37,000 nucleotides of DNA from Fragilaria radians (lineage: Eukaryota; Bacillariophyta; Fragilariophyceae; Fragilariales; Fragilariaceae). Position numbers and translations under genes: made by a program. The notes below the pieces were generated by a model. It was not told where the DNA came from, ran no database searches, and saw nothing but the letters and a program-made list of their open reading frames with translations. Shown piece by piece: positions 11,841 through 20,560 of the stretch. Numbering within the stretch: the first letter of the stretch is position 1; every line of letters begins with the position of its first letter. Location: contig CAAAJI010000089.1 of the NCBI GenBank assembly GCA_900642245.1, positions 167,470 to 204,469 on the forward strand, written 5' to 3'.

Positions 11841-11860
11841 GTTTTGTAGGCCTACAAAAC
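11841..11860. repeat. Perfect 20-bp palindrome inside the MITE
   Basis: gttttgtaggcctacaaaac is its own reverse complement. It overlaps one copy of the ggatgttttg motif (11837-11846). A partner in reverse orientation, caaaacatcc, lies at 11904-11913, so a larger foldback around 11837-11913 is also possible. Confidence 0.85.
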
Positions 11861-12202
11861 GACCGGAACACTTTGTAAAAAACCCGGAAAACAAAGAGCA
11901 TTACAAAACATCCGATTTGTAATTTGGACGTTTTGCACCACAAAAGGATTAAAATTTCGAAAAAACGTCCATAACCAGGATGTGGACATTTTGCTTTATG
12001 GACGTTTTGTGCCACATAAGCACCGGCCTTAATTTCAATTTTTGTAAGTTAAGGAGATTGAAATTATTGATATTGCATTTGTTGAGATGTTGATTCGAAG
12101 TTGACATTCGCATGTGACACCCGCATGTAATTCAGATAACTGGCCTTTACCCGCATGTTTAAAGACGTTCTATCGAAAAGCGTAAATTTCCATGAGACTA
12201 AA

Positions 12203-12237
12203 ATGACAAGATTACGGATACTTGTCAATGCCATCCT
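12203..12237 (+). pseudogene. First 35 coding bases of the flavoprotein monooxygenase, cut off by the retrotransposon
   Basis: ATG at 12203 opens a frame reading M-T-R-L-R-I-L-V-N-A-I-L that runs into the retrotransposon after the target duplication atcct (12233-12237). Removing the element and one duplication copy joins base 12237 to 17474 and keeps the frame of the 17474-18890 coding sequence exactly. The two parts together start with a short basic region and a hydrophobic run (ILVNAILVNLTLCFTI), as a signal peptide does. The other nearby ATG (12192) meets a stop after three codons. The frame agreement and signal-like composition support this as the native start. Transcript evidence is not available. 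Confidence 0.72.
12233..12237. repeat. Target site duplication, left copy (atcct)
   Basis: This lies directly left of the 5' LTR and is identical to 17469-17473. Five bases is the usual duplication length for copia elements. Confidence 0.92.
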
Positions 12238-12456
12238 TGTTGGGAAGCGAGAAAAATTATTTAGTCAATTTAATCAAAGATGATGTCGACAACAGAAAGA
12301 AACTACCAGTTGGATTAGGAAACAGAAGAAGAGAGCTTATGCTCACAATAGTGATTAAATCTTAGTAGCAATTCTGAATTAAGAAGAGCCTGCTAGAGAG
12401 CCTATCAAGAGGTGGTATTCAACCAGCTAATATCAAAAATAGACTTTTGTTCAATA
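12238..12456 (+). repeat. 5' long terminal repeat, 219 bp
   Basis: Begins tgttgggaagcg and ends gttcaata. It appears identical to 17250-17468. I see no clear TATA box. If the complement at 12346-12359 marks the RNA 5' end (see the primer site), U3 would be about 108 bp and R plus U5 about 111 bp; this is inference. Confidence 0.95.
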
Positions 12457-12470
12457 TTTAATCACTATTG
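12457..12470 (+). promoter_or_regulatory. Putative self-primer binding site of the retrotransposon
   Basis: tttaatcactattg begins at the first base after the 5' LTR, the normal place of a primer-binding site. It is a perfect 14-base reverse complement of caatagtgattaaa at 12346-12359 inside the LTR (and 17358-17371 in the 3' LTR). I see no match to initiator tRNA-Met or its anticodon stem. This is the arrangement used by the Tf1/sushi group, where the 5' end of the RNA folds back and primes minus-strand synthesis. Function is inferred; the complementarity is directly visible. Confidence 0.6.
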
Positions 12471-12768
12471 ATTTGTCGATCGCTCGTAAACCGATTGCGT
12501 AAAGCCAAACGGAGTGAAAAAGACTGCAAATTCAATTCTGTCTTATCTTATAGGACCAGTCGAGAGTCTCAGATCACCGTGTGAAAATAGAACAGATTAT
12601 CTGTTTCATTGGAGTGGAGTATCAGTCATAAGAAGAAAGGGAAACCGATTCAAGTTGTGCAAAGGTGCTTGAAGAACACCGAGAAAGGAAGAAGCCTCAT
12701 TGAAAAGAGAGAAGAAGACACCAAGTCTAGTAGAGGAGGAATAGCAAGGAGGCAAGAAAGAGAAAGTG

Positions 12769-13699
12769 ATGAGTTCAAGAATGATGATGAATAGGAAGAA
12801 GAAGCCTGAATTCAGGAATACTTCGGTCAGGCAAGGAAATATGTCTGGTGGTTACAAGCCACACAAAAAATCTATCGGTGATTTTATGTACGTACTGGGC
12901 TCTGCAAAACAGTCAGCAGAGTACGAGTCCACTACAGAGTACATAATTAATCACATTACTAGAACATTCCCTTTTGGACAGGACATTGCTTATTCTTTAG
13001 AACACTTGGAAGAGTACAATGTATTGCAACATAAGCCAATCCTAAAAAGAAGTGAATCATATGATGAGGAGATTTCTGAGGTGGAAAATAAACAATTTCA
13101 AATTGAATTCCAAGCTGAATATGACAATTTTATGAAAAGAAAACAACATTATGAAACCAATGTATTCAAAGCATATGCACTGTTATGGGAGCAATCATCA
13201 AGGAGCATGCAGAATAAGATTGAAGCTCATCCTGATTATTCAACCAAAATCAGGGGAAGTCCCATAGAATTGCTGAAAATTATTTGCCAGTATTCCCTTA
13301 ATTATCATGAAAACAGGTATGAAATGTCTATAATTGCTGATGCAATGAGAAATTTTATCAATTTAAGACAGAAGGATGGTGAGCTCCTTCAGGAATACAC
13401 AAAAAGATTCAAAGCAGCATTAGATGTGCTGACTACACACCTTGGGGGACCAATCCAATTAACACGATACATCAGATCTTTGAAAGGATATGACCAAGAA
13501 GATGAAAGCAATAACAAGGAGTTAGTGGAAAAGGCTTTCAATCAATTAACAGCATACATTTATCTCGAGAACAGTGATAGGAGCAAGTATGGATCCTTAC
13601 TAGCAGGCCTTCAAACCCAACAATCACTCAAGAACAATCAATATCCACAGAATTTAGTAGAAGCCAATAATGTCTTAAGCAGTCACCGATTAGACAATG
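12769..13699 (+). CDS. gag: CoDi retrotransposon gag (5' part of gag-pol), cut by the gap
   Basis: An open frame runs from ATG 12769 to the Ns (about 310 codons). A GTG directly before the ATG is not a likely start. After a basic N-terminus (MNRKKKPEF) the protein is mostly helical and charged, with features of a retrotransposon capsid: ALLWEQSSRSMQNKIEAHPDY near residues 140-165, NFINLRQKDGELLQEYTKRFKAA near 200-225, and LQTQQSLKNNQYPQNLVEANNVL near the end, the usual lead-in to a CCHC zinc knuckle. The knuckle itself is not present in the assembled sequence and should fall in the gap. The frame after the Ns differs from this one, but the gap length is a placeholder, so no frameshift can be claimed. 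CoDi elements normally carry gag and pol as one frame. Confidence 0.85.
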
Positions 13700-13719
13700 N
13701 NNNNNNNNNNNNNNNNNNN
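13700..13719. other. Assembly gap (20 Ns)
   Basis: A uniform run of 20 Ns, most likely a fixed-size placeholder. The sequence left of it ends just before where a gag zinc knuckle is expected. The sequence right of it begins after the protease Asp-Ser/Thr-Gly site (PNLVENIREVDDVMKLSTNGG). Both motifs are therefore unassembled, and true missing length is unknown. Confidence 0.97.
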
Positions 13720-16700
13720 CCCAAATCTGGTGGAGAACATTCGTGAGGTTGATGATGTGATGAAACTGTCTACCAATGGTGGGGAAGTTATTACTACAAA
13801 AAAGGCAACTGTTCCAGGATATGGTGAAGTTTGGTTTTCTACACAAGCCATCACCAACATATTCAGTCTATCAGAGATGGAGAAAAAATACAGAGTAGTA
13901 TATGATTCCAACAGAGAGAAAGCATTTATTGTACACCTGCCAAATAAGCAAGTGAAGTTTTTAAAGAACGAGAGTGGATTATACATTTATAAACCAACCT
14001 ATAACACAAATTCCCAGGTTTCTATGGTAAATCATTCAATTGAAAGTGTTGAGGAGAACAGATCTTTTTATACAGAAAGACAATTTCAGAAAGCAAAGCT
14101 AGTGAGACAAATTTATCATGCATTGAGTACACCATCTATCAAAGATTTTAAGGCTATTGTCAGATCAAACATGGTTAAAAATCTACCAATCACCACTGAA
14201 GACATTAATATTGCCGAAAAAATATTTGGAGCAGATATTGGAGCCCTGAAAGGGAAGACAACAAGGAAGACTCCGGCTCCAGTAGTGTCAGACTACATTG
14301 AGATACCAAAGGAATTGACCCAGAGTCACCAAAATGTTACACTATGCATTGATGGAATTAAAGTAAATGGAATACCATTCCTCACTACCGTTTCCAGGCA
14401 TCTGATGTATAGAACAGCAGAGTGGATACCAAATCAAACACCGGAAGCTTACAGGAGTGTATTGCAGAATGTCCTCAGGGTATATGATAAAGCAGGTTTT
14501 AAAGTCAAGACCATATTATGTGATAATGAATTTAGACCATTGACAAAGAGATTGGCGGATGAATTTGGGATACATGTCAATTATTCAAACCCACAAGAAC
14601 ATGTTCCAGAAGCCGAGAGAAACAATAGAGTCATCAAGGAAAGATTTCGCGCAGCTTATCACAGACTACCTTATACAAAAATCCCAAAAATCATGATCAA
14701 GATGCTAACTATGGAATGTGCCAAGAAGTTAAACTTCTTTCCACCAAAAGGAGGAGTATCACAATTCTACAGTCCTCGAATGATACTACATCAAAAAGCA
14801 TTGGATTATCAAAAGCATTGTTCCATTCCGTTTGGATCTTATGTCCAAGCCCATACAGAACCTGAACCAAGAAATTCTCAACTTCCAAGAACTCTGGACT
14901 GTATTTACCTAAGATACACAGACAATGAACAGGGAGGACACACACTTTTAGACCTCAGAAGTGGGAGATTGATAACACGAAGAAATATCACAGCTATCCC
15001 AATTACAGCAACAGTTATTGATATGGTTCATAAAATGGCAGATAATGAAGGAATTCCAAATGGTTGCAAAATCGACAGCAGAACTGGAATAACACTCTAT
15101 GATTCCTCTTGGATTGCAGGAGTGGGAGCAAATCAAAATCAAAATGCAAGTGAGACTGAATATGAAACAGAAGATGAGATTAGTATTATTGACATGGATG
15201 GAATCAATGACATGGATGAAATGAATCCAAATGAAACTGAAGAGATATTGAAGCAAGTAGTGAAATCCAATCCAACAGGAATAATCCACCAAGAGAGTGA
15301 TAATGATGTCAACGACGAAACATCCAAAAGTGACAATGGAGATTTAGAAGATGATCCGAGTGATGATGAGAATACACAAGATGATCAGAGTTATCATGAC
15401 AATTCAAGTGAAGATCAACTTGAAATTGAAAGTAATGATGGGAGATTAAGAACAAGATCAGGCAGAGAAATACGACAGCCAAGTAAATTAAATTTATTTC
15501 AAGAAAATCAAAAAAATGAAATGCATGAATATACAAGTGAATCCAAATTCATGATTGCCAAGACAATCCACTATTTAAATGAAAAGCAGCAAAAAAACGA
15601 ATATGCGTTTATGGAAACTTATGGGTTGAACAAAGGCTTAAAACACTTTGGAAAGAAGGGATATGATGCAGCAATCAGTGAAGTTAAACAGCTCCATGAT
15701 AGAAATGCATTTAAGCCAGTTCACATTGGCGATATGACTAAAAGTGAAAGAGAAAAGGCACTAGAAAGCCTCATATTTTTAACAGAAAAGAAAGATGGAA
15801 GAGTCAAGGCAAGAGCATGTGCAAATGGGAGTACTCAGAGAGAGTACATCAACAAGGAGGATGTATCCAGCCCAACAGCTTCAACCGAGTCAATATTGTT
15901 AACTGCAACAATTGACGCAAAAGAAAATTGTGATATCATGACTGCAGACATTCCAAATGCATTCATCCAGACTGACATGGAACAGAATGGTAATGAGAAG
16001 GTGATTATGAAGATAAGAGGGTCGTTAGTTGATATACTAGTATCACTTAATCCTACGTTATATCAAGGATATGTATCCCAGGAAGGTAAAGACAAGATCC
16101 TATATGTGGAACTACTCAAGGCTGTGTATGGAACACTTCAGGCAGCTCTATTGTTTTACAAAAAGCTGAAGAAGGATTTAGAAAGTATAGGGTTTACAAT
16201 CAATCCTTACGATCCATGTGTTGCAAATAGAATCATCAGAGGAAGGCAACACACAGTGACTTGGCATGTGGATGATCTCAAATCCAGCCACATAGATCCA
16301 GAGGTGAACAATGAATTCCACAAATGGTTGGAAGACATGTATGGAGATCCATCTGTTGCAATGGTGAAAGTGAAAAGAGGCAAAATTCACGAATATTTGG
16401 CCATGAAATTAGATTTTTCTAAAGAAGGAAAAGTAAAAATTGACATGAAGGAATACATTTCCAGTCTATTCAATGAATTTCCAGAGGAGATAGTAACAAC
16501 AAAGTATCCATGGAATGAAAATTTATTCAAGGTTAAGGAAGATGACATAAAATTATCAAACAGAAAAAAGCAGATATTCCATACATTTGTTGCTAAGTGC
16601 CTATTTTTATCAAAAAGGGCAAGACCAGACATACAAACTGCAGTGGCATATTTGACTACAAGAGTGAAGGATCCAGGAGAACAGGACTGGTTTAAGCTAT

Positions 16701-17233
16701 GTAAGGTGCTAGGATTTTTAAAAGAAACAAAAGATGATGTTTTAACTCTAAGTTTGAGCGACAAAATGGAGATTATATGGCACGTTGATGCAGCATTTGC
16801 AGTGCATCATGATATGAAAAGCCACACAGGAGCCACAATGTCTCTGGGAGAAGGTACCATACAATCATTTTCTATAAAGCAAAAGATCAACACAAGAAGT
16901 TCAACAGAAGCGGAACTTGTTGCTTTGGATGATGTCATATCAAAAATTGTATGGACAAAGTTATTTTTGCAAGAGCAAGGAGTGAACAATATGAAGACAG
17001 TAATTATGAGAGACAATCAAAGTTCAATGAAATTGGAGAACAAAGGAAAATTGAGTTCTGGGAAGAGGACTAGGCATTTCAACATTAAGTATTTTTACAT
17101 TACTGATCTTATTGAGAAGAAGGAAGTAGACACAAGATTCTGTACAACAAACAACATGACTGCTGATTACTTGACAAAGCCAGTCACAGGTGGAAGGTTT
17201 CATCAATTTAGAAGAGAAATCTTGAATGTTTAG
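13720..17233 (+). CDS. pol: CoDi retrotransposon pol: protease remainder, integrase, reverse transcriptase, RNase H
   Basis: About 1170 codons without interruption, stop TAG at 17231. Order of domains is copia-like. The C-terminal part of protease and the linker (NIREVDDVMKLSTNGG) come first. The integrase core has Asp at 14351 (CIDGI), Asp at 14522 (CDNEF) and Glu at 14615 (PEAERNNR), a D-57-D-31-E spacing. The integrase HHCC zinc finger normally upstream is not recognisable. An acidic, Asn/Asp-rich spacer lies at about 15140-15470. Reverse transcriptase has its first Asp in TADIPNAFIQ (near 15947) and the catalytic box HVDD (16265-16276) in place of the usual YVDD. RNase H has VDAAFAVHHDMKSHTG (near 16784) and TRSSTEAELVALDD (near 16892). 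No stop or frameshift is seen, so the enzyme part looks intact. Confidence 0.95.
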
Positions 17234-17249
17234 TTGTCCAGCAGGAGTG

Positions 17250-17468
17250 TGTTGGGAAGCGAGAAAAATTATTTAGTCAATTTAATCAAAGATGATGTCG
17301 ACAACAGAAAGAAACTACCAGTTGGATTAGGAAACAGAAGAAGAGAGCTTATGCTCACAATAGTGATTAAATCTTAGTAGCAATTCTGAATTAAGAAGAG
17401 CCTGCTAGAGAGCCTATCAAGAGGTGGTATTCAACCAGCTAATATCAAAAATAGACTTTTGTTCAATA
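17250..17468 (+). repeat. 3' long terminal repeat, 219 bp
   Basis: Appears identical to the 5' LTR. It directly abuts the flavoprotein coding sequence after one copy of atcct. Its last 45 bases are open in the flavoprotein frame but supply only a GTG (17424), no in-frame ATG. Confidence 0.95.
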
Positions 17469-17473
17469 ATCCT
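17469..17473. repeat. Target site duplication, right copy (atcct)
   Basis: Matches 12233-12237. It also belongs to the coding sequence of the interrupted gene (Ile codon and first two bases of the Leu codon). Confidence 0.92.
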
Positions 17474-18890
17474 CGTCAACCTTACACTATGTTTCACGAT
17501 AAATATATCAGGGACAAGAAGGCAATTATCAACTACGCTATGGGATGTAAAATCAATGCCATTAGATGATCTTAAAGTTGCTGTGATTGGAGGCGGCCCC
17601 TCCGGTTTGCTTTTAACTCACAACCTTCTTGCTCGTGGTGCTCATGTCACCGTTTATGAACGCAGAACGGATCCTCGATTATCCAAGGATCTTGAAGGGC
17701 GTGCCTATGCGCTAGGATTGGGTTTGAGAGGTAGAAATGCCATTCGTTCGATAGATGGGCTATGGGAACCGATAAAGGAGCAAGGATTCGAGAGCGACCG
17801 TTTCACCCTGTATATAAACGGGCTTCCACTTAAACTACGTGATACATCATCAAAGAGTGGTCTAGAACCCTCCTTATTAATATACCAATCAGACTTGTGC
17901 TCTGCCATGCTTGATGTTATCGAGACGCACAATTGGAATGGCAGGTACTCCATTGAATTTGAACAAAAAATCGAATACTGCAATTTTGAAACAAGATGCA
18001 TTTATCTTGCAAATAATGAAAGTAAAGGACCATTTGATTTGATCATTGGCTGTGATGGCGTCAATTCTGTTGTACGAGATTCCATGGCTGCAGCGTCGGT
18101 GAAATTCATTAGTGAAAAAGCAACACTTCCCGGTGAATTCAAAGTTTGTCGTTTAATGTCTTCGCCTGGAAAGCTGGATTCAACGTCGGTGTCTTTAATT
18201 CTTCCAACATCTGGTTCCACAACATGCTTTGTCGAACCGACATCGACGGGTAGTTGTCTCTTATTTGCTGGACGAAAAGGAACTGAAGACAGTATTCTAA
18301 GTCCGAACGTCAATGTAACCACCATAGTTGAGGCCTTGAAGGAAAGATTCCCACTTTTAATGGGGGCTGACTTAGGAGAAATTGCTCGCCAATTAGTATC
18401 ACAAAAACTCTCCTCAGCTTCTTCAGTTAAATGCAATACTTATCATTACAATGGAGTTGGTGTAATCTGTGGAGATGCAGCCCATGCCACTGGAGGTGTT
18501 TCAGGTCAAGGCGTTAACAGTGCTCTCGTAGATGCAGTTATCCTAGCTCAGTCGCTGGTAAAGCACTACGATCCTGCTGATAAAGAGGAATCACTCCAGA
18601 TTGCCTTGTTGAGTTATTCTCAAAAACAAGTTCCAGAAGGCGTTGCGTTATATGATTTGTCGTTCGGTCCTAACCCTAAAGGATTCAAGAAGCTGCAGCT
18701 TCTGATCAACAACGTTGTGGATTTGTTATTTCAAGGACGCTTTGGAATTGGCAAAGAACCTCTACAGACAATGCTGACGACATCATCGAAATCTTTCGCG
18801 GATATTCGTCGTGAGAGAAATAGCTTCTACGAAAATCCATTTCCAGATCAAGGGTACTTTGAGTTTGAAATTTCTAACATTTATAAATAA
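17474..18890 (+). CDS. Class A FAD-dependent monooxygenase (kynurenine 3-monooxygenase/UbiH-like), 5' end displaced by retrotransposon
   Basis: With the 35 bases at 12203-12237 this makes a 483-aa protein. The N-terminal FAD-binding fold is complete: VAVIGGGPSGLL (GxGxxG, near 17577-17612), VTVYERR at the end of the second strand, DLIIGCDGVNSVVRD (the DG motif, near 18036-18080) and GVICGDAAHATGGVSGQGVN (the GD motif, near 18460-18518). Such enzymes use NAD(P)H and O2 to hydroxylate an aromatic or similar small substrate. The overall layout is closest to kynurenine 3-monooxygenase, but the substrate is not certain. A signal-like N-terminus suggests entry into the ER or plastid. In this allele the right-hand part has no ATG until 17556 (MPLDDLKVAVIGG), which would give a protein with the whole FAD fold but without the targeting peptide. 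No introns are seen; stop TAA at 18888. Confidence 0.85.
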
Positions 18891-19279
18891 GAATTTCAAA
18901 AAAGTTGACATTAACAGACAACCCTCACCAAAACTCTGCATTGTAGATCCTTAATTAAAGGAAAATGGCTGTCAACATAATGTGTATTCTAACTTGCCCA
19001 AATACAGGCACGATAAACTTGTAGTCATAGCAGTTGAAGACTCATAAACAAAATTCTGAGCTCCAAAGAAACTAATCTTCTCGTAGAATTCCAAAGAACT
19101 CCAAAAAGTTCGTACAGCATAGTACTAAAGAAAAGGATGCACTCAATTTTATATTTTCAAATGTGTCTTTACAGCAACTTTCAATCAAACAAACCAAGTG
19201 TACAATAAAAGACTTGAGCAAAACAAATATCAACTGCAAGTGGAGGATATCAAATTACTCTTGAGTGACATTGATGAAA
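18891..19279. other. Intergenic, no gene seen
   Basis: This is the 3' flank of the flavoprotein gene. AT-rich, no convincing frame on either strand; it may grade into the decayed copia material to the right. Confidence 0.45.
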
Positions 19280-19690
19280 GCAACCCCATTTGAAATCAAA
19301 TCGCAGATTCAATGACTGTGATGTTAAATGTATGTGGTTGACAAAATGTAACAAAGCATTGGATGCTTCTACTTTTGTATCTACTGAGAATGTCCTTAAC
19401 GATCATTCCGATCTCATCTTTAACCTTCCAAAGCAAAGATTCAACTCATCAAAAATCTCTCCAACTATAAGGGGGTCTTGGCAACCAATGCATTTCTCAA
19501 TTAAAGCTAGTTATCGCTTGTAATCCCAAGTTCAAGATTTTTTTCACATACGGCTTATCGGAAATTCTGGAGGCCCTCACAGAAATATCTTCAAGTTCTC
19601 TTGTAGAGACCTCAGGATCTTGATTCTTCTTTAAGGTGTGTCCAAAAAGTGTTGAAAGTCCTTGAAAGCCAAAGTTGAACTGAAACTGGT
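19280..19690 (-). pseudogene. Decayed copia gag fragment
   Basis: Minus-strand frames with stops and frameshifts read LKKNQDPEVSTRELEDISVRA (roughly 19560-19640), then ISDKPYVKKILN, then LIEKCIGCQDPLIVGEIFDELNLCFGRL (roughly 19430-19510). These match in order the pattern of copia gag proteins (a DP..W...LE.+R segment, an 'S..F..+ILN' segment, and 'LLE+RIG...PLTVEEI..ELNLRFERL'). Many substitutions and at least two frame changes are present. It is dead sequence. The family is by pattern only. Confidence 0.55.
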
Positions 19691-20195
19691 TACTAAAATA
19701 GCTTCATAGATCGTTGACTCAACCTTGAATTGTTTTCCAATTCTCTAACCTAGAGAATAATCGAAATAGATAAACAATAAGATCTTCCTTTTTGGCATAA
19801 TTCTATCCAAAAAGCATGGAAACTGAGGCCATTGTAAGGCAATTTGTCACTACTTTTTTCTTTGGCTAATCGGATCTTGAGTGCATTATCGATGCTCGAA
19901 GGTTCACCTAAAGTTCCAGTATCTATTTCAATTCATTCATGGTAACATCCAAGGTAGAATCGCTACATTACTCTACTCCACATTTGAAACTAACAACTTG
20001 GTTGCAGTCATTGTTGGAAATGTGACAATCCAATTTGATTGATAGGAAGGGAGAGTCTGCTTAAGTAGCATCTGTACGTTTATTCCAGGTGGGCTTGGAG
20101 ATTATTTGGTTTCATAGGCATTATTCCAAAAACTGATACAAATCACATGCAAAACATCGATTAGTTTCCAGAAGCATAAGCTACATCAACAGTAT

Positions 20196-20560
20196 TCAAT
20201 CGCCGTCTCTCATGTGCGGCAGGAACTTGATACTACATTCCACGAAATCGGCATACGCCATGTTTGGGCCACTTTTTGAGCTTACTAGTAGAGCTCTATC
20301 GATATAAATCACTATCATAGCATTGCAAAAGCTGGTACTGTTTCCATTGCCAACAGAGACAACTTCATGAATATCCTCAACATTGTACAACCCTTCCACA
20401 AAATGGCAGTATTGTCAGCAAGCTCCACGATTGCAAATCCATGAATCACATATCAATTTTTAGGAAGCTTCCGTAAAACTTTTGATGACTTATGATGATC
20501 TTTCAATTTTGACATTTTCCTTGAAATTGTCTACTACACAAGGCTTGCTCTTCTGATATT
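20196..20560 (-). pseudogene. Decayed copia zinc-knuckle and protease fragment
   Basis: Minus strand. A broken zinc-knuckle segment (FQGKCQN, then a stop where Cys is expected, then KDHHKSSK after a frameshift) lies at about 20490-20540. It is followed by DSWICNRGAC, a stop, then QYCHFVEGLYNVEDIHEVVSVGNGNSTS (20447 downwards). This matches the 'WICDSGACGHYC...EGL.DV.DI.E..TVGNG' protease signature of one copia group, but the catalytic Asp-Ser-Gly has become Asn-Arg-Gly. It lies right of the gag fragment at 19280-19690 although both are minus strand, so the order is the reverse of a normal element. Confidence 0.65.

Larger units (their letters stand above)
11292..12028. mobile_element. PIF/Harbinger-like MITE, 737 bp, with long terminal inverted repeats
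   Basis: The left end (11292 onwards, ggccgatccttatggctaca) and the reverse complement of the right end (from 12028, ggccggtgcttatgtggcac) can be aligned for about 80 bp with small gaps. Matched blocks include ggccg, cttatg, acaaaa, tccacatc and ggtt. Both ends are flanked by TTA (11289-11291 and 12029-12031), the 3-bp TWA-type target duplication typical of PIF/Harbinger elements. The inside has no convincing transposase, so this is a non-autonomous copy. A 10-bp motif ggacgttttg or close variants recurs in both orientations near the ends, as transposase-binding repeats often do. The right end is 175 bp before the ATG of the flavoprotein gene, so the element sits in that gene's promoter region. 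The superfamily call rests on target duplication and end sequence only. Confidence 0.72.
12238..17468 (+). mobile_element. Ty1/copia LTR retrotransposon of CoDi type, young, with an assembly gap
   Basis: The element is 5231 bp as assembled: 219-bp LTRs (12238-12456, 17250-17468) that look identical base for base, gag, protease remainder, integrase, reverse transcriptase and RNase H in copia order, bounded by atcct duplications. Identical LTRs mean a recent insertion. LTR ends are tgttg and caata, so the usual terminal CA is lacking. A run of 20 Ns at 13700-13719 hides the gag zinc knuckle and the protease active site. The purine-rich tract expected before the 3' LTR is weak (gcaggag, 17241-17247). 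The element is in the same orientation as the flavoprotein gene it interrupts. Confidence 0.95.

Noticed and set aside
13697..13746. Frameshift between gag and pol
   Set aside because: The two frames meet only across 20 placeholder Ns, so their relation says nothing.
17424..17468. Monooxygenase reading frame extended into the 3' LTR
   Set aside because: The extension begins with GTG and contains no ATG. It is LTR sequence that happens to be open, not native coding sequence.
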